This document shows, piece by piece, positions 23,750 through 32,836 of a stretch of 64,000 nt of DNA (its first letter is position 1; every line of letters starts with the position of its first letter). Made by a program: the position numbers and the translations under genes. The stretch covers positions 1 through 64,000 of the forward strand of contig NZ_FODV01000002.1 of the NCBI RefSeq assembly GCF_900110465.1. The letters are read 5' to 3'. The notes beneath the pieces are model-generated. The model had not been told where the DNA came from. It did no database searches and worked only from the letters and a program-made list of their open reading frames with translations. The DNA is from Halogranum amylolyticum. GTDB taxonomy: Archaea; Halobacteriota; Halobacteria; Halobacteriales; Haloferacaceae.

Positions 23750-24976
23750 ATGATTTCGTCTGGGCGCAGTGACTCTCGTCGGAGGTGGGAGTCACAGAGG
23801 GGGAGAGGGCAAACGGAGACGTTAGGTATCGTGTTGTTACTTGGACTCGTCATCGCTGGGACGACTATCGTGGTGGCGCTCGGAGGGACGGCGGTGTCGG
23901 ACGCACAGGCACGCTCGGACGTCGAGCGTGTCTCGAACGCGATGACGCTCTTCGACTCACAGTCGGCGACCGTCGCGCTCGGTGAGTCGGCCGTCCGGAC
24001 GGCGCGGTTCGGCCAGTCGAGCGGAAACTTCCGTGTTGACGACAACGCCGGACACATAACCATCGTTCACCAGAACTACGACGGGTCGGGGACCGATGAG
24101 ACGCTCTACGATGCCTCACTCGGGAGTGTCGTCTACGAGACGCAAGATGGCGGAACCGTCGCGTACCAAGGTGGTGGCGTCTGGCAGACCGACGCGGGCG
24201 GGAACACCGTCATGGTCTCTCCGCCGGAGTTCCACTTCCGTGACTCGACGCTGACACTGCCTGTCATTCGAGTCGCTGGCTCCGGCAGTGCCTCGGGGAC
24301 CGTCGAGGCGACGGTCAAAGAGTCCATCCGTGGGAAAGCGGTGTACCCTGCGGTGGGAACGACGTATCCGAACGACGACCCGTTCGCAAATCCCATCCAA
24401 GAGGGGACAGTCGCGATCCGGGTCCAAAGCGAGTACGCTGAGGGATGGGCCGAGTACTTCGAGACACGGACCGACGGGACGGTGACGCTCTCTGGAGATA
24501 CCGCCGAGGTGGTGCTCGAATCAGCCGGCACCGTCGGTGCGTTCAGTATGCCCGCCGAAGGCAATGGGGTCGACGTACGTGCGATGAAAGACAGTGATCA
24601 TCCGAACGCAGACTTCTCGGTCACGCTCGCCGAAGACGGCCACTTCAACAACTTACACTGGTCACTCTATGCCGACGAAGGCACTGAAAAGCTCGAGTTC
24701 CATGTCTACGCGGACGACAAGTGCAAGGGAGGAAGCTACGACGGAACCGTCGACCTGAGCGTCTTCTACAGCGACGAGAGCGGCTCGTACGAGGGATGGC
24801 AAGGAGATTTCGACCCTTCGAGTGATGCGGTCGATGTCGATTGCAGCGCGGGCGAGATGACCATCGACCTGACGAGCGCGACGACCGACCTGGAGTACAA
24901 GCAGATTCAAATGACCGGCAGCGACAACAAGTCCTACATCCCCCATACGATCACCTCCACTCGGAGCACGTTGTAG
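23750..24976 (+). CDS. Pilin-like secreted protein (DUF7289-type)
   Basis: Near the N-terminus, RGRGQTETLGIVLLLGLVIAG gives a type-IV-pilin-like signal, with a basic stretch, a short polar segment and a hydrophobic helix to about residue 46. The remaining 360 residues are an acidic beta-rich extracellular domain with few hydrophobic segments and two Cys near residues 325 and 365. The pattern resembles the haloarchaeal family DUF7289 that travels with secretion ATPase/membrane pairs; the number is from memory. A TATA (TTTTTTTATGC at 23715-23725) sits about 30 bases before the ATG. It converges on the neighbouring pilus gene, overlapping it by about 40 bases. Confidence 0.82.
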   Translation: MISSGRSDSRRRWESQRGRGQTETLGIVLLLGLVIAGTTIVVALGGTAVSDAQARSDVERVSNAMTLFDSQSATVALGESAVRTARFGQSSGNFRVDDNAGHITIVHQNYDGSGTDETLYDASLGSVVYETQDGGTVAYQGGGVWQTDAGGNTVMVSPPEFHFRDSTLTLPVIRVAGSGSASGTVEATVKESIRGKAVYPAVGTTYPNDDPFANPIQEGTVAIRVQSEYAEGWAEYFETRTDGTVTLSGDTAEVVLESAGTVGAFSMPAEGNGVDVRAMKDSDHPNADFSVTLAEDGHFNNLHWSLYADEGTEKLEFHVYADDKCKGGSYDGTVDLSVFYSDESGSYEGWQGDFDPSSDAVDVDCSAGEMTIDLTSATTDLEYKQIQMTGSDNKSYIPHTITSTRSTL

Positions 24977-25551
24977 ACGTCCGACGACGAGGACACGTCG
25001 CTCGCGTAGAAGTTCGCGGTCGACAACGATGACCCGGTCGGCTCGGCAACACCGTCACCGTTGGCATCAACGCCTGGGTTATGCAGTACGTCGTCGTCAA
25101 ACAACGTGACGTACGTCGAGGTGGTGACGGCGTTGTCACTGGGCTCACCGCGGGAGATGTACCGAATCTCGCGGAAGCCACCGCCCGGTGGCTGATAGCC
25201 GATGCGGACGTTGTACGCGATGCCGCGCGGGCCGTACGTCCGGTCGAGCAATCGCCCGAACTCGATGCCCGGCGGCGGCGGTGCGTTGGTGTAGTAGGGC
25301 CGTCTCGGCCCTGCGTCGTGGAACCGCCCGTCAGCCTCGTTCCAGAACAGGACGGCTCGCTTGAGCGACTCGTCCTCGGCAGCGTGTGAGAGGACGCCCG
25401 CGGTCATCGACTCCTGTTGGTTCTCGATGTGCTGACTCGACGTACTGGCCGACAACGGGGTCACCGCCGTTACCTGCAGCGCGAAGACGACGCTCCCGAC
25501 GACGAGCAGTGCCGCCGAGATTGCCTCCAAGGTATGGGCCTGTGCTCGCAT
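24934..25551 (-). CDS. Pilin-like minor component (DUF7288-type)
   Basis: The 205-residue product starts MRAQAHTLEAISAALLVVGS, a pilin-like N-terminus with a single hydrophobic helix directly after the start. An extracellular domain with EIRYISRGEPSDNAVTTSTY and a C-terminal VYNVLRVEVIVWGM follows. It is the last gene of the minus-strand locus ATPase-membrane protein-25553..26092-this gene, one base after its neighbour. It is probably a minor pilin or assembly component. The DUF name is from memory. Confidence 0.78.
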   Translation of the reverse strand: MRAQAHTLEAISAALLVVGSVVFALQVTAVTPLSASTSSQHIENQQESMTAGVLSHAAEDESLKRAVLFWNEADGRFHDAGPRRPYYTNAPPPPGIEFGRLLDRTYGPRGIAYNVRIGYQPPGGGFREIRYISRGEPSDNAVTTSTYVTLFDDDVLHNPGVDANGDGVAEPTGSSLSTANFYASDVSSSSDVYNVLRVEVIVWGM

Positions 25552-25552
25552 C

Positions 25553-26092
25553 TCACCACATCCTGACGAGCAGCGTCACGTCGGTGTTGGCCAGCGAGAC
25601 GATACGGTGAGCGACGACGACGGAACCGGTGTCCGTCGGTGGGTCGCTCGTCTGCTCGACGAGCAGTTCGTCCACGTCGCACACGGCGGCTCCCTCCTCG
25701 ACGAGTGACTCACTGTCGGTGTCCCAACAGAGCGTGGTCGCGGCGTCGTCGTCGTCGAGGTCCGCGACGAGCATGACGTCGACCGACTGGGTGTCGCCGA
25801 CGCTGATTCGCTCGGTGAGGTCACTACCAGTGAACCGACACGTCGTCGGGCTGGTGTCGCCGAAGAACGCGACGGTACAGTCAGTGTCGAGCGTGTACGG
25901 CTCGTTCGGATCGCCTAACAGGTCCGTCGAGAGCTGTGTGGCGACACGGTCGGCGGTGACCGTCTCGCGCTGGATGCCTTCGTACGGGTCAAGCATCCCC
26001 GGGATGAACGCGACGACGAACGCAACCGCGAGTAGGAATACGCCCGCACCGATCGCGAAGTCGATTGTCGTCTGCGCGCGTGACCGTCTCAT
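25553..26092 (-). CDS. Pilin-like minor component (DUF7287-type)
   Basis: The 179-residue protein begins MRRSRAQTTIDFAIGAGVFL, a basic start then a hydrophobic helix (about 12-35) like the other pilin-type products. ATG 26092 overlaps the stop of the upstream membrane-protein gene by 4 bases (ATGA), so I prefer it to the 5-codon longer frame. The ectodomain carries three to four Cys residues (DCTVAFFGDTSPTTCRF, LCWDTD, AVCDVDEL) that could form disulfides. A similar protein in the same locus suggests joint export by this secretion system. Confidence 0.8.
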   Translation of the reverse strand: MRRSRAQTTIDFAIGAGVFLLAVAFVVAFIPGMLDPYEGIQRETVTADRVATQLSTDLLGDPNEPYTLDTDCTVAFFGDTSPTTCRFTGSDLTERISVGDTQSVDVMLVADLDDDDAATTLCWDTDSESLVEEGAAVCDVDELLVEQTSDPPTDTGSVVVAHRIVSLANTDVTLLVRMW

Positions 26093-27771
26093 CCGACCAC
26101 CATCCACACGAGCAGTGCGATCGTCTGCAACACGACGACGAACTTCACGCCCGAGACGATGTCGGCGTCCGTGAGGTAGCCCGAGATGAACCCCGACAGG
26201 ATCGCCTGTAGCGTGACGGCGTGGAAGAACAACACTGAGAGGAGGTTCGGATCGACGCCGCCGCCGAAGTCCATCCCGCTGCCACCGCCCGCGCCCCCAC
26301 CGCCACCGGAACTCGCCTGGTCGGTCAGTCCCGCCATCACATCGAGGAACTGCGTCTTCAGGATGGCCATCACGGCCAAGAGTGTGAGATAGGTCATCAC
26401 GATGATGACCACCTGCATCCGCGTGCGGGACTTCCGCTCGCGGTCGATGTCGTCTTGGTTCTCGGAGGCCTGCGCGGCCGTACTCAGCACGTCCGTGATC
26501 TGGCTCGACGCCTCCTGCGCCTTCGTGATGAGCTTGACCGTCCGCGCCAACCGGGGGATGTGGTACTTGTTGTTGAACTCGACGAGTGCCTCCTTGAGAC
26601 TCATCCCGTAGTTGACCTTCCCGTGCATCACGGCGAACTCGTCGGCGAGTTTCCCCGAGGAGGTGTCCGAGACGGTCTCGATCGACTCGAGCAGCGTCTG
26701 CCCGGTGTCGTTCGCACTCGACAGTTTCCGGGGGTTATCCGACAGTTTGCCGATGACGGCGGTCCGCGAGCGGACGTTCCACGTGTGGAAGACGGCGAGC
26801 GGGATCGCAACGACATATATCGGGACGTACACCCAGATGAACGTCCCCCAGACGGGCGCGTCGACCATCCCGTCCCAGGAGGTCGGAGCCGACCCGCTCG
26901 CGACGGCGAGACCGACCAAGACGACTGCGGCCGGGACGGTGAGAAAGAGCGTAAAGAGCGGGAAGTCGCGGAAGAAGTAGTGTGGGCGACGCAACAGCTC
27001 TTTGGTCTTGTAGGTCCCCTCGCGGGACTTGATGCGGTCGAACACGCCGTGGTCGCCGACGAAGCTCTCGACGAACCCGAGGTGGAGAAGCCCCTCTTTT
27101 CGGCTGTCGTCGAGGCGGGCGCTGGAGTCGGCAGGGCTGAGATAGCCGTCGCCGATCTCGTCCTGTTTGACCGTCGAGACGAGAACGAGGAAGCCCGCTC
27201 CCGTGATGGGGATGAGCCCGTACACCGTCGCATAGAGCATTACGTCGTCGGCGTTGCCGAGCATGCTCATGATGACGAGGATGATGATGAGAAGCAGGGG
27301 AAACAGCGAGAGCGTCATGTACATCTCGCCGAACAGTTCGAGCGTCTCCAGCGTCAACTCCTGTTGCTGTTTGGCCGTCCGCATGTACTTGTCCTTCTTG
27401 TCGTCGAGGAACTGTTGCATGTTCCCGCCGGAGTTGACGATCGAGAGCATGTCGGTGAGGAACTGCGAGAGTTCGTCGCTCGGCGTCTCCATCGCCTGAT
27501 TGCGGATGGCGGTCCGGTAGTCGACGCCGAAGTACTCCGTCTCCTGAACGATGCTCTGGAACTCCTTTGCGACCTCGCCGTAGGTGTCCTCGGCTTTTGC
27601 CATCGACTCCAGCACCTCTAACTGATTGAGTCCGCCGACAAACAGCGCGTACATGAACGAGACAGAGTCCGAGAGCAGCATGTTGATCTCGCGTTTTCGG
27701 GCACTGGCCTTCGAGTAGGGGATGGCGACGAGCGACCCGAACCCGAGTCCGAAGCCGACCGAACCGAACAC
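26089..27771 (-). pseudogene. Pilus/secretion membrane platform protein (TadC/FlaJ-like), N-terminus missing
   Basis: The 560-codon frame encodes two T2SS-F-type modules. The first starts immediately at GFGLGFGSLVAIPYSKASAR and contains SFMYALFVGGLNQLEVLESM. The second, after about residue 270, contains GMSLKEALVEFNNKYHIPRL. Both are followed by long hydrophobic helices. The paralogue at 40142-42241 has about 145 residues, including membrane helices, before the equivalent point; none are present here. The only start is a GTG at 27771 inside the ATPase gene's frame. I therefore read it as a 5'-deleted gene. A Gly-rich stretch (SSGGGGGAGGGSGMDFGGG) lies near the C-terminus. Confidence 0.75.
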
Positions 27772-30398
27772 CAGTCCGGGACGTCCGTGGTGGCCGCCGT
27801 CGACTCGAGGTCACCGAGTGCGTCCGCGACGCTCCCGCGGTCGGTCCCGCGATAGTCGGGGAACAGCTCCTCCTCTGCACGACGGAGCAGCTCGTCGGCC
27901 TCCGCGAGGATCTCGTCGGTCGGCTCCGGCCGCGGCACCATCTCCTCCTTGTCGGGGTCGATGTCGATCAGCACCGACTCCATCTCGCGGAGATCCTCGA
28001 GACTCCGCTCGAGGTCGTCGGTCGCCATCAGCGAGATGATGGTGTCGGGGTCGTTGATGAACGCCTGAAACGTGGCGGCGACCTGCGTGTACGTGTTCAA
28101 CCCGTTGACGAGGAGGTACGCGAGGACGACCTGTCGCTGGAACAGTTCGTCGTCGAGCGTCGCCCTGTTCCACCCGCGGTCGAACATGATCTCGTCGAGC
28201 GTGTTCGAGTCGCCCATGTGGAGGAACTCGTCGGTCTCGGCCTGCCACTGATAGACGTCCTGGACGTTGATCTCGTCGTTCTCGGCGTCGTAGTGGTTGA
28301 TCTCCGTGAGCGACTTGTTCCGGCGTACTTTCCGCCCCTGGACGCGCGTCGACGTCTGAATGGAGACGAGATCCAGCGCCGAGAACATCGTCTTCGAGAC
28401 GTTGATCGGGTCGGTGGTGAACCGCTTGAGCACCTCGCCCACCGAGTCGGCGTGGAACGTGGTGTAGGTGGTGTGGCCGGTCGACATGACCTGGAAGAGC
28501 GTCCGCCCCTCCTCGCCACGGATCTCGCCCATGACGATGTAGTCGGGGCGCTGTCGGAGGGCGGCCTCTAGGAGGTCGAACTCGTCGACGTCGCCCTTGT
28601 CGTCCTCGGAGAACGACGGCCGCGTGACCGAGGCGATCCAGTTACGCTGGGGCAACTCGACTTCGCGAGTGTCCTCGATGGAGACGATCTTCGAACTCGA
28701 CGGGATGAAAAGCGAGACGGCGTTCAGCGACGTCGTCTTCCCAGAGGCCGTCCCGCCGGCGAAGATGAGCGACTTGTTGTTCTCGATGCAGAGCCACAGG
28801 AACGCCATCTCGTCCAGCGAGAACGTCTTCCAGTTGATGAGATCCAGCGGCGTGAACGGGACGTCCTTGAACTGACGGATGGTGTAGTTCGTCCCGTGGT
28901 CCGACACCTCCCGACCCAGCGTCAACTGCGCGCGAGAGCCGTCGGGGAGCGTCGCGTCGACCTGCGGTTGGCGCTTCGAGATCCCTTTCCCCGACCGCTG
29001 GGCGAGTTTGACGACGAACTCGTCGAGCTCCGTCTCGCCGTGGAGCACGTTCGAGATGATCTGTTCGTACTCGCCATGGTAGACGAACACCGGCGAGTTG
29101 TAGCCGTCACAGGAGATGTCCTCGACGTTGATGTCGTGTTTGACGGCGTCGATCCGCTCGTAGCCGATGAAGTCACGCGTCAGGTAGTACAGCAGTTTGT
29201 TCACCTGATACTCGGTGAGCGTCCGGGCGTCCTCGGCGAGGACGGCCGGTTCGGGTCGGGCGGCGATGCCGTCGAGGTTCACATCGTCGACGGCGGGCGG
29301 CTGATACCCGAACAGGCGGAGGATGCGACTCACCGACCCGTCAGCGTCGTCGTCGACGTCGAGATCCAGTCGATCCGCGACAGTGTTGGCGAACCCGCCG
29401 TCGTCGTCGCGGCTGTAGAGGTCGTAGCGGTCGAGCAGGCGGTACGTCTCGCGTTCGATGACGTCCCGGCGACTGTCGTCGCCCGCCGCGACCACGTCCG
29501 TGTCAGAGTACTTGATCGCCGTCCGGAGTTTCCCGGTGAGGAACTCCTTCAGGTCGACCTCGATCTCGTTGAGGTACGGTTCGACGACGTAGTACTTCTT
29601 CTCGTTCTCCTTCGTCGAGTGGAAGACGACGACGAACGCGTGGGGTTCGTTCACCCAGTAGCGTTCGACCTCTCGGAAGTGCGTCTTCTTCGGCATCGGG
29701 ACGGTCTTCTCCAGGTCGTACCGATTGGCGACGGTCGTCGCCCCCTCCTCGGTGTGGAAGAACGCGTCCTCGTCGATGCCCTCGACGACGTCGACGGTTC
29801 GCTCGTCGACAAGCGCCGTCATCTCCTCGCCGCGGTCGTGGAGTCGCGAGAGCGTCTCGTCGAGCCTCCCGTGTTCGTAGTCGAGATACTCCGAACGGTC
29901 GAACGGGACCTTCTCACCCTCCTCGTCGTACGGGGCGGAACCGTCTTCCTCGTAGTAGTAGAGGCGCTTGTGGTGCTCCCACAGCCACTCGTCTTTGACG
30001 ACCAGCGTCGTCTCCGGGTCGCAGAACGCTTCGAACGTCTCGTGGAGGCGTGCCGCGTCGCCGCCGCCCTCTGCGAGTCGTGGTTCGAGATCGTCCGGAT
30101 GGAACCCCAGATGCTCCGCCGGGTCGACGTCGACACGTTCCCAGTCCGCTGCGGTCGGCGTGTGCGTCTCGTCGTCCGCGTCGCAGCGGTCGCTGCCCGG
30201 TGCGGGACCGACGTCGGCGTAGAGTTCGTCTGCAACACCCTCGGGGCCGTACTCCTCAAGGTAGTCCCGCCACGTGTACGACCCGACGACGGCCGTCTTC
30301 GGCGCAGTCGCTCCCTCCTCGTTCTCCCCCGACGACTGCTCTGTGTCGACGGTCCCCTCCAACTCCGTGGCGGAACCGTCGACCCCGTCTGTAGCCAT
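27618..30398 (-). CDS. pilB: Type II/IV secretion (pilus assembly) ATPase, 3' end altered
   Basis: A hexameric motor ATPase for pilus assembly. Residues up to about 240 are an acidic N-terminal domain. The core starts at PHAFVVVFHSTKENEKKYYV; Walker A is GGTASGKTT (about 546). An Asp-box (IEDTREVELPQRNW), Walker B-type VMGEIRGEEGRTLFQVMSTG and the His-box (TTYTTFHADS) are all present. The genuine protein seems to end near DVPDW (about 27773). The last 50 residues are Ser/Arg-rich translation of the membrane gene in the wrong frame. No stop or intergenic region separates the two genes, suggesting a deletion. ATG 30398 is preferred over a TTG three codons upstream. Confidence 0.87.
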   Translation of the reverse strand: MATDGVDGSATELEGTVDTEQSSGENEEGATAPKTAVVGSYTWRDYLEEYGPEGVADELYADVGPAPGSDRCDADDETHTPTAADWERVDVDPAEHLGFHPDDLEPRLAEGGGDAARLHETFEAFCDPETTLVVKDEWLWEHHKRLYYYEEDGSAPYDEEGEKVPFDRSEYLDYEHGRLDETLSRLHDRGEEMTALVDERTVDVVEGIDEDAFFHTEEGATTVANRYDLEKTVPMPKKTHFREVERYWVNEPHAFVVVFHSTKENEKKYYVVEPYLNEIEVDLKEFLTGKLRTAIKYSDTDVVAAGDDSRRDVIERETYRLLDRYDLYSRDDDGGFANTVADRLDLDVDDDADGSVSRILRLFGYQPPAVDDVNLDGIAARPEPAVLAEDARTLTEYQVNKLLYYLTRDFIGYERIDAVKHDINVEDISCDGYNSPVFVYHGEYEQIISNVLHGETELDEFVVKLAQRSGKGISKRQPQVDATLPDGSRAQLTLGREVSDHGTNYTIRQFKDVPFTPLDLINWKTFSLDEMAFLWLCIENNKSLIFAGGTASGKTTSLNAVSLFIPSSSKIVSIEDTREVELPQRNWIASVTRPSFSEDDKGDVDEFDLLEAALRQRPDYIVMGEIRGEEGRTLFQVMSTGHTTYTTFHADSVGEVLKRFTTDPINVSKTMFSALDLVSIQTSTRVQGRKVRRNKSLTEINHYDAENDEINVQDVYQWQAETDEFLHMGDSNTLDEIMFDRGWNRATLDDELFQRQVVLAYLLVNGLNTYTQVAATFQAFINDPDTIISLMATDDLERSLEDLREMESVLIDIDPDKEEMVPRPEPTDEILAEADELLRRAEEELFPDYRGTDRGSVADALGDLESTAATTDVPDWCSVRSASDSGSGRSSPSPTRRPVPENARSTCCSRTLSRSCTRCLSADSIS

Positions 30399-30612
30399 TG
30401 TCAACAACAGGCCGGTAGAGTTAAAAAAAAGTCTTCTCCCAGAGAAAGTGTTGGAAAGAAGTCTGTTAAAATACTAGAGAGGTCCGTGGGTGACGACGAG
30501 CCACCGCGTACGGCAGAACGCCGGCGAGATACGAAGTCGCTCGCGACGTGCCGCCGTCACTCGGAGAACAGCGGGCGTGACGGGACTCTCGCGAGCGAGT
30601 GAAACGAACGAG

Positions 30613-30638
30613 ACGGCCGTGGCGGGATTCGGAACCAC
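30613..30638 (-). repeat. Degenerate copy of the tRNA-Arg 3' end
   Basis: CGGCCGTGGCGGGATTC-GGAACC at 30614-30636 repeats CGGACGTGGCGGGATTCGAACC at the 3' end of the minus-strand tRNA-Arg (30712-30784), in the same orientation and about 100 bases away. A second T-arm-like piece (CTTCGAATCCCGCG) lies at 30662-30675. It looks like an attachment-site or decayed-tRNA remnant. No gene is present at 30480-30700. Confidence 0.5.
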
Positions 30639-30711
30639 GGTCGCTCACTCCGTGCTCCCTGCTTCGAATCCCGCGTGTCGTTTGCACGCCTCGCTGTCGC
30701 TCGGCGAAAAA

Positions 30712-30784
30712 CGGACGTGGCGGGATTCGAACCCGCGATCGAGAGGTTAGGAACCTCTCGCCCTGTCCACTAGGCCACACGTCC
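30712..30784 (-). tRNA. tRNA-Arg (anticodon CCT)
   Basis: Read on the minus strand, the acceptor stem is GGACGTG/CACGTCC. The D-arm contains GCCTAGTGGACAGGGC. The anticodon arm AGAGG-TTCCTAA-CCTCT has anticodon CCT (reads AGG). The T-arm is GCGGG-TTCGAAT-CCCGC and the discriminator is G. The fold is complete without CCA. A short degenerate copy of its 3' end lies about 100 bases downstream. Confidence 0.95.
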
Positions 30785-30866
30785 CGGCGGAGGTACGAAA
30801 GCACACACAAAAAGCGTGCGCTTCCAGCCGCAGAGAATCGGCCCGATCCGGTCGGGCAGAAGGGAG

Positions 30867-31190
30867 TTAGTTATTGCGCTCGGTTTCGGTCTCGCGCTCG
30901 GTCACGGCGTCGCGGTCGGTGTCGCGGTCCGCCTCGGTGCTGTCGGCACCGATGTCGGGCGTCGGTTCGTCTTCCTCGTCGTCTCGCGAGCCCTTGCCCT
31001 GTCGCATCTGTTCGAGTTCGTCTTCGACCTCTTCACGGCCCTTCTGGAACTCACCCATCGCCTGACCCGTCGAACGGGCAAGCTTCGGAATCTTGTTCGC
31101 GCCGAACAGCAAGACGAGCACGAGGAGGATGATGAGGAGCTCCGGCCCGCCGGGGATCGGTCCGAACAGTGGAATCACGGTGTCAATCAT
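30867..31190 (-). CDS. tatA: Twin-arginine translocase subunit TatA/E family, copy 1
   Basis: The 107-residue protein has the TatA layout: an N-terminal membrane helix (IPGGPELLIILLVLVLLFGA), the FGANKIPKLARSTGQAMGEF hinge and amphipathic helix, then a charged coiled tail rich in Glu and Asp. It would form the translocation pore with TatC for folded proteins. Haloarchaea export many proteins by Tat, and several in this window carry RR signals. A second copy lies at 34155-34457. It is monocistronic, directly upstream of divergent peroxiredoxin. Confidence 0.92.
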   Translation of the reverse strand: MIDTVIPLFGPIPGGPELLIILLVLVLLFGANKIPKLARSTGQAMGEFQKGREEVEDELEQMRQGKGSRDDEEDEPTPDIGADSTEADRDTDRDAVTERETETERNN

Positions 31191-31351
31191 CTCTACCCCT
31201 GCCTAACCATGTATCGATTATAGGCTTTTTGCTCGTCGCGGTCGTCAGAAACTGAGCCGACACCCCCACCCTCGTCGTCCCTGGGTGAGTTTTTCACCCA
31301 ACCGACGTCGAGAGCACAAACATCATCATTCGAGCGACTGTACGCCGAATC

Positions 31352-31852
31352 ATGGTAGACGTAGGCGACGACGCTCCCGACTTCACCGCACCGTTCGTGA
31401 CCGACGAGATCGGCTCGAAGACGTTCTCCGACGTGCTCGACGAGGAGGCTCCCGTCGTGCTGGCGTTCTTCCCCGGCGCGTTCACCTCCGTCTGCACGGA
31501 CGAGCTGTGCACCTTCGAGTCCGAACTCGCCGCCTTCGACGACGTCGGTGCGTCCATCTACGGGATCAGCGTCGACACCCCCTTCGCACTCCAGGAGTTC
31601 AAAGAACAGAACGACCTCTCGTTCGGACTCGTCAGCGACACGAACAAGGAGATCGTCGCCGACTACGACGTCGAGATGGACTTCGACGACATCGGCTACT
31701 ACGGCGTCGCCAAGCGCGCCGTCTTCGTAGTCGACGGCGACGGAAAGGTGACGTACGAGTGGGTCAGCGACGACCCCGGCGTCGAACCCGACTACGACGA
31801 GGTCGAGGCGGCCGCCGCCGCCGCCGCAGGACAGCGCGCGTCAATGAACTAA
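31352..31852 (+). CDS. Peroxiredoxin (AhpC/TSA family)
   Basis: This 166-residue thiol peroxidase has the peroxidatic Cys in FFPGAFTSVCTDELC (about residues 40-54); a second Cys five residues later could act as resolving Cys. Other family blocks are DDAPDFTAPF at the start, YGISVDTPFALQEFKEQN and KRAVFVVDGDGKVTYEWV. It reduces hydrogen peroxide and organic peroxides using thiol donors. The short C-terminal region is Ala-rich. Nearby at 38087-38272 is a dead fragment of a related protein. Confidence 0.94.
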   Translation: MVDVGDDAPDFTAPFVTDEIGSKTFSDVLDEEAPVVLAFFPGAFTSVCTDELCTFESELAAFDDVGASIYGISVDTPFALQEFKEQNDLSFGLVSDTNKEIVADYDVEMDFDDIGYYGVAKRAVFVVDGDGKVTYEWVSDDPGVEPDYDEVEAAAAAAAGQRASMN

Positions 31853-31897
31853 CCGAACCCCGAGGACTTTTTCTCGCCGGCGCGTCAAGCCGTAGCC

Positions 31898-32728
31898 ATG
31901 AGTAGCGACACAGAGGACGTCGGTGAGATCGACGGTACGGACGGTGCGCGAAGCTACGATCCTGACGAGGAACACGCCTTCCCTGACGAGAAACTGAACG
32001 AGGTTCTTCCCGCCATCAAGAACGACGTCGAGATCACGACCTATCTCAAAGCCCAGAACGTCAACGCGGTGACGCGGAAAGGATACAACGACCACGGACC
32101 GAAACACATCGAGATCGTCCGGAACCGGGCACTGCGGCTCTACGATCTGCTCAAGGCGGGCAACGTCGAGTTCAACGGTGCACAGGACCAGCATCTCGAC
32201 GAGGCGGACGAGTCGGTCATCGTCGCGCTGGCGGCGACGATCCACGACATCGGCCACGTCGTCCACCGCGACAGCCACGCCTACTACTCCATCCCGCTCG
32301 CGGCGGATCTCCTCGACCGGTTCCTCCCACAGTTCTACGACACCGAGGAGGCCGTCCGTATGAAGGCAGAGGTGCTCCACGCCATTCTCTGTCACCACAC
32401 CGAGGAGGACCCGCTGACGACGGAGGCCGGCGTCATCCGCATCGCCGACGCTCTCGACATGGAACGGGGTCGCTCGCGTATCCCCTACGAGAAGGGCGGT
32501 CGCGGCATCAACACGCTCTCGAGTCAGGCTATCAACAGCGTCACGCTGAAACCCGGCGAGGGAGTGCCGGTGCTCGTCGAGATCGAGATGGTCAACGCCG
32601 CCGGCGTCTACCAGGTCGACAACCTCCTGAAGGCGAAACTCCACAAGTCGCGGCTGGAGGACGACATCCGTATCGTCGCGGTCAACACCAAAGCGGACGA
32701 CCAACTCGTCGAACGGATCGAACTCTGA
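31898..32728 (+). CDS. HD-domain metal-dependent phosphohydrolase
   Basis: The 276-residue protein carries the HD metal site: first His in NDHGPKHIEIVRNRA (about 68), the HD pair in ATIHDIGHVVHRDSHAYY (about 115), a further His at AILCHHTEED and Asp in IRIADALDMERGRSR. These proteins hydrolyse phosphodiesters or nucleotides; the C-terminal half (LSSQAINSVTLKPG) is less conserved. It follows the peroxiredoxin gene by 45 bases on the same strand and may be co-transcribed. Substrate unknown. Confidence 0.88.
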   Translation: MSSDTEDVGEIDGTDGARSYDPDEEHAFPDEKLNEVLPAIKNDVEITTYLKAQNVNAVTRKGYNDHGPKHIEIVRNRALRLYDLLKAGNVEFNGAQDQHLDEADESVIVALAATIHDIGHVVHRDSHAYYSIPLAADLLDRFLPQFYDTEEAVRMKAEVLHAILCHHTEEDPLTTEAGVIRIADALDMERGRSRIPYEKGGRGINTLSSQAINSVTLKPGEGVPVLVEIEMVNAAGVYQVDNLLKAKLHKSRLEDDIRIVAVNTKADDQLVERIEL

Positions 32729-32836
32729 GGAGACAAGCGGGGCCGCGAGACGCGTCGTCGCTCGCACTTACGAACGCGGCGAACGCGTCGGTGAAAGCGC
32801 CGTTTTTCAGGCCGAAGATCGTCGCTGTAAGCAACT

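Noticed and set aside
29819-30222. Antisense frames within the pilus ATPase gene
   Set aside because: They lie wholly inside a conserved ATPase and encode Arg/Ser-rich shadow sequence.
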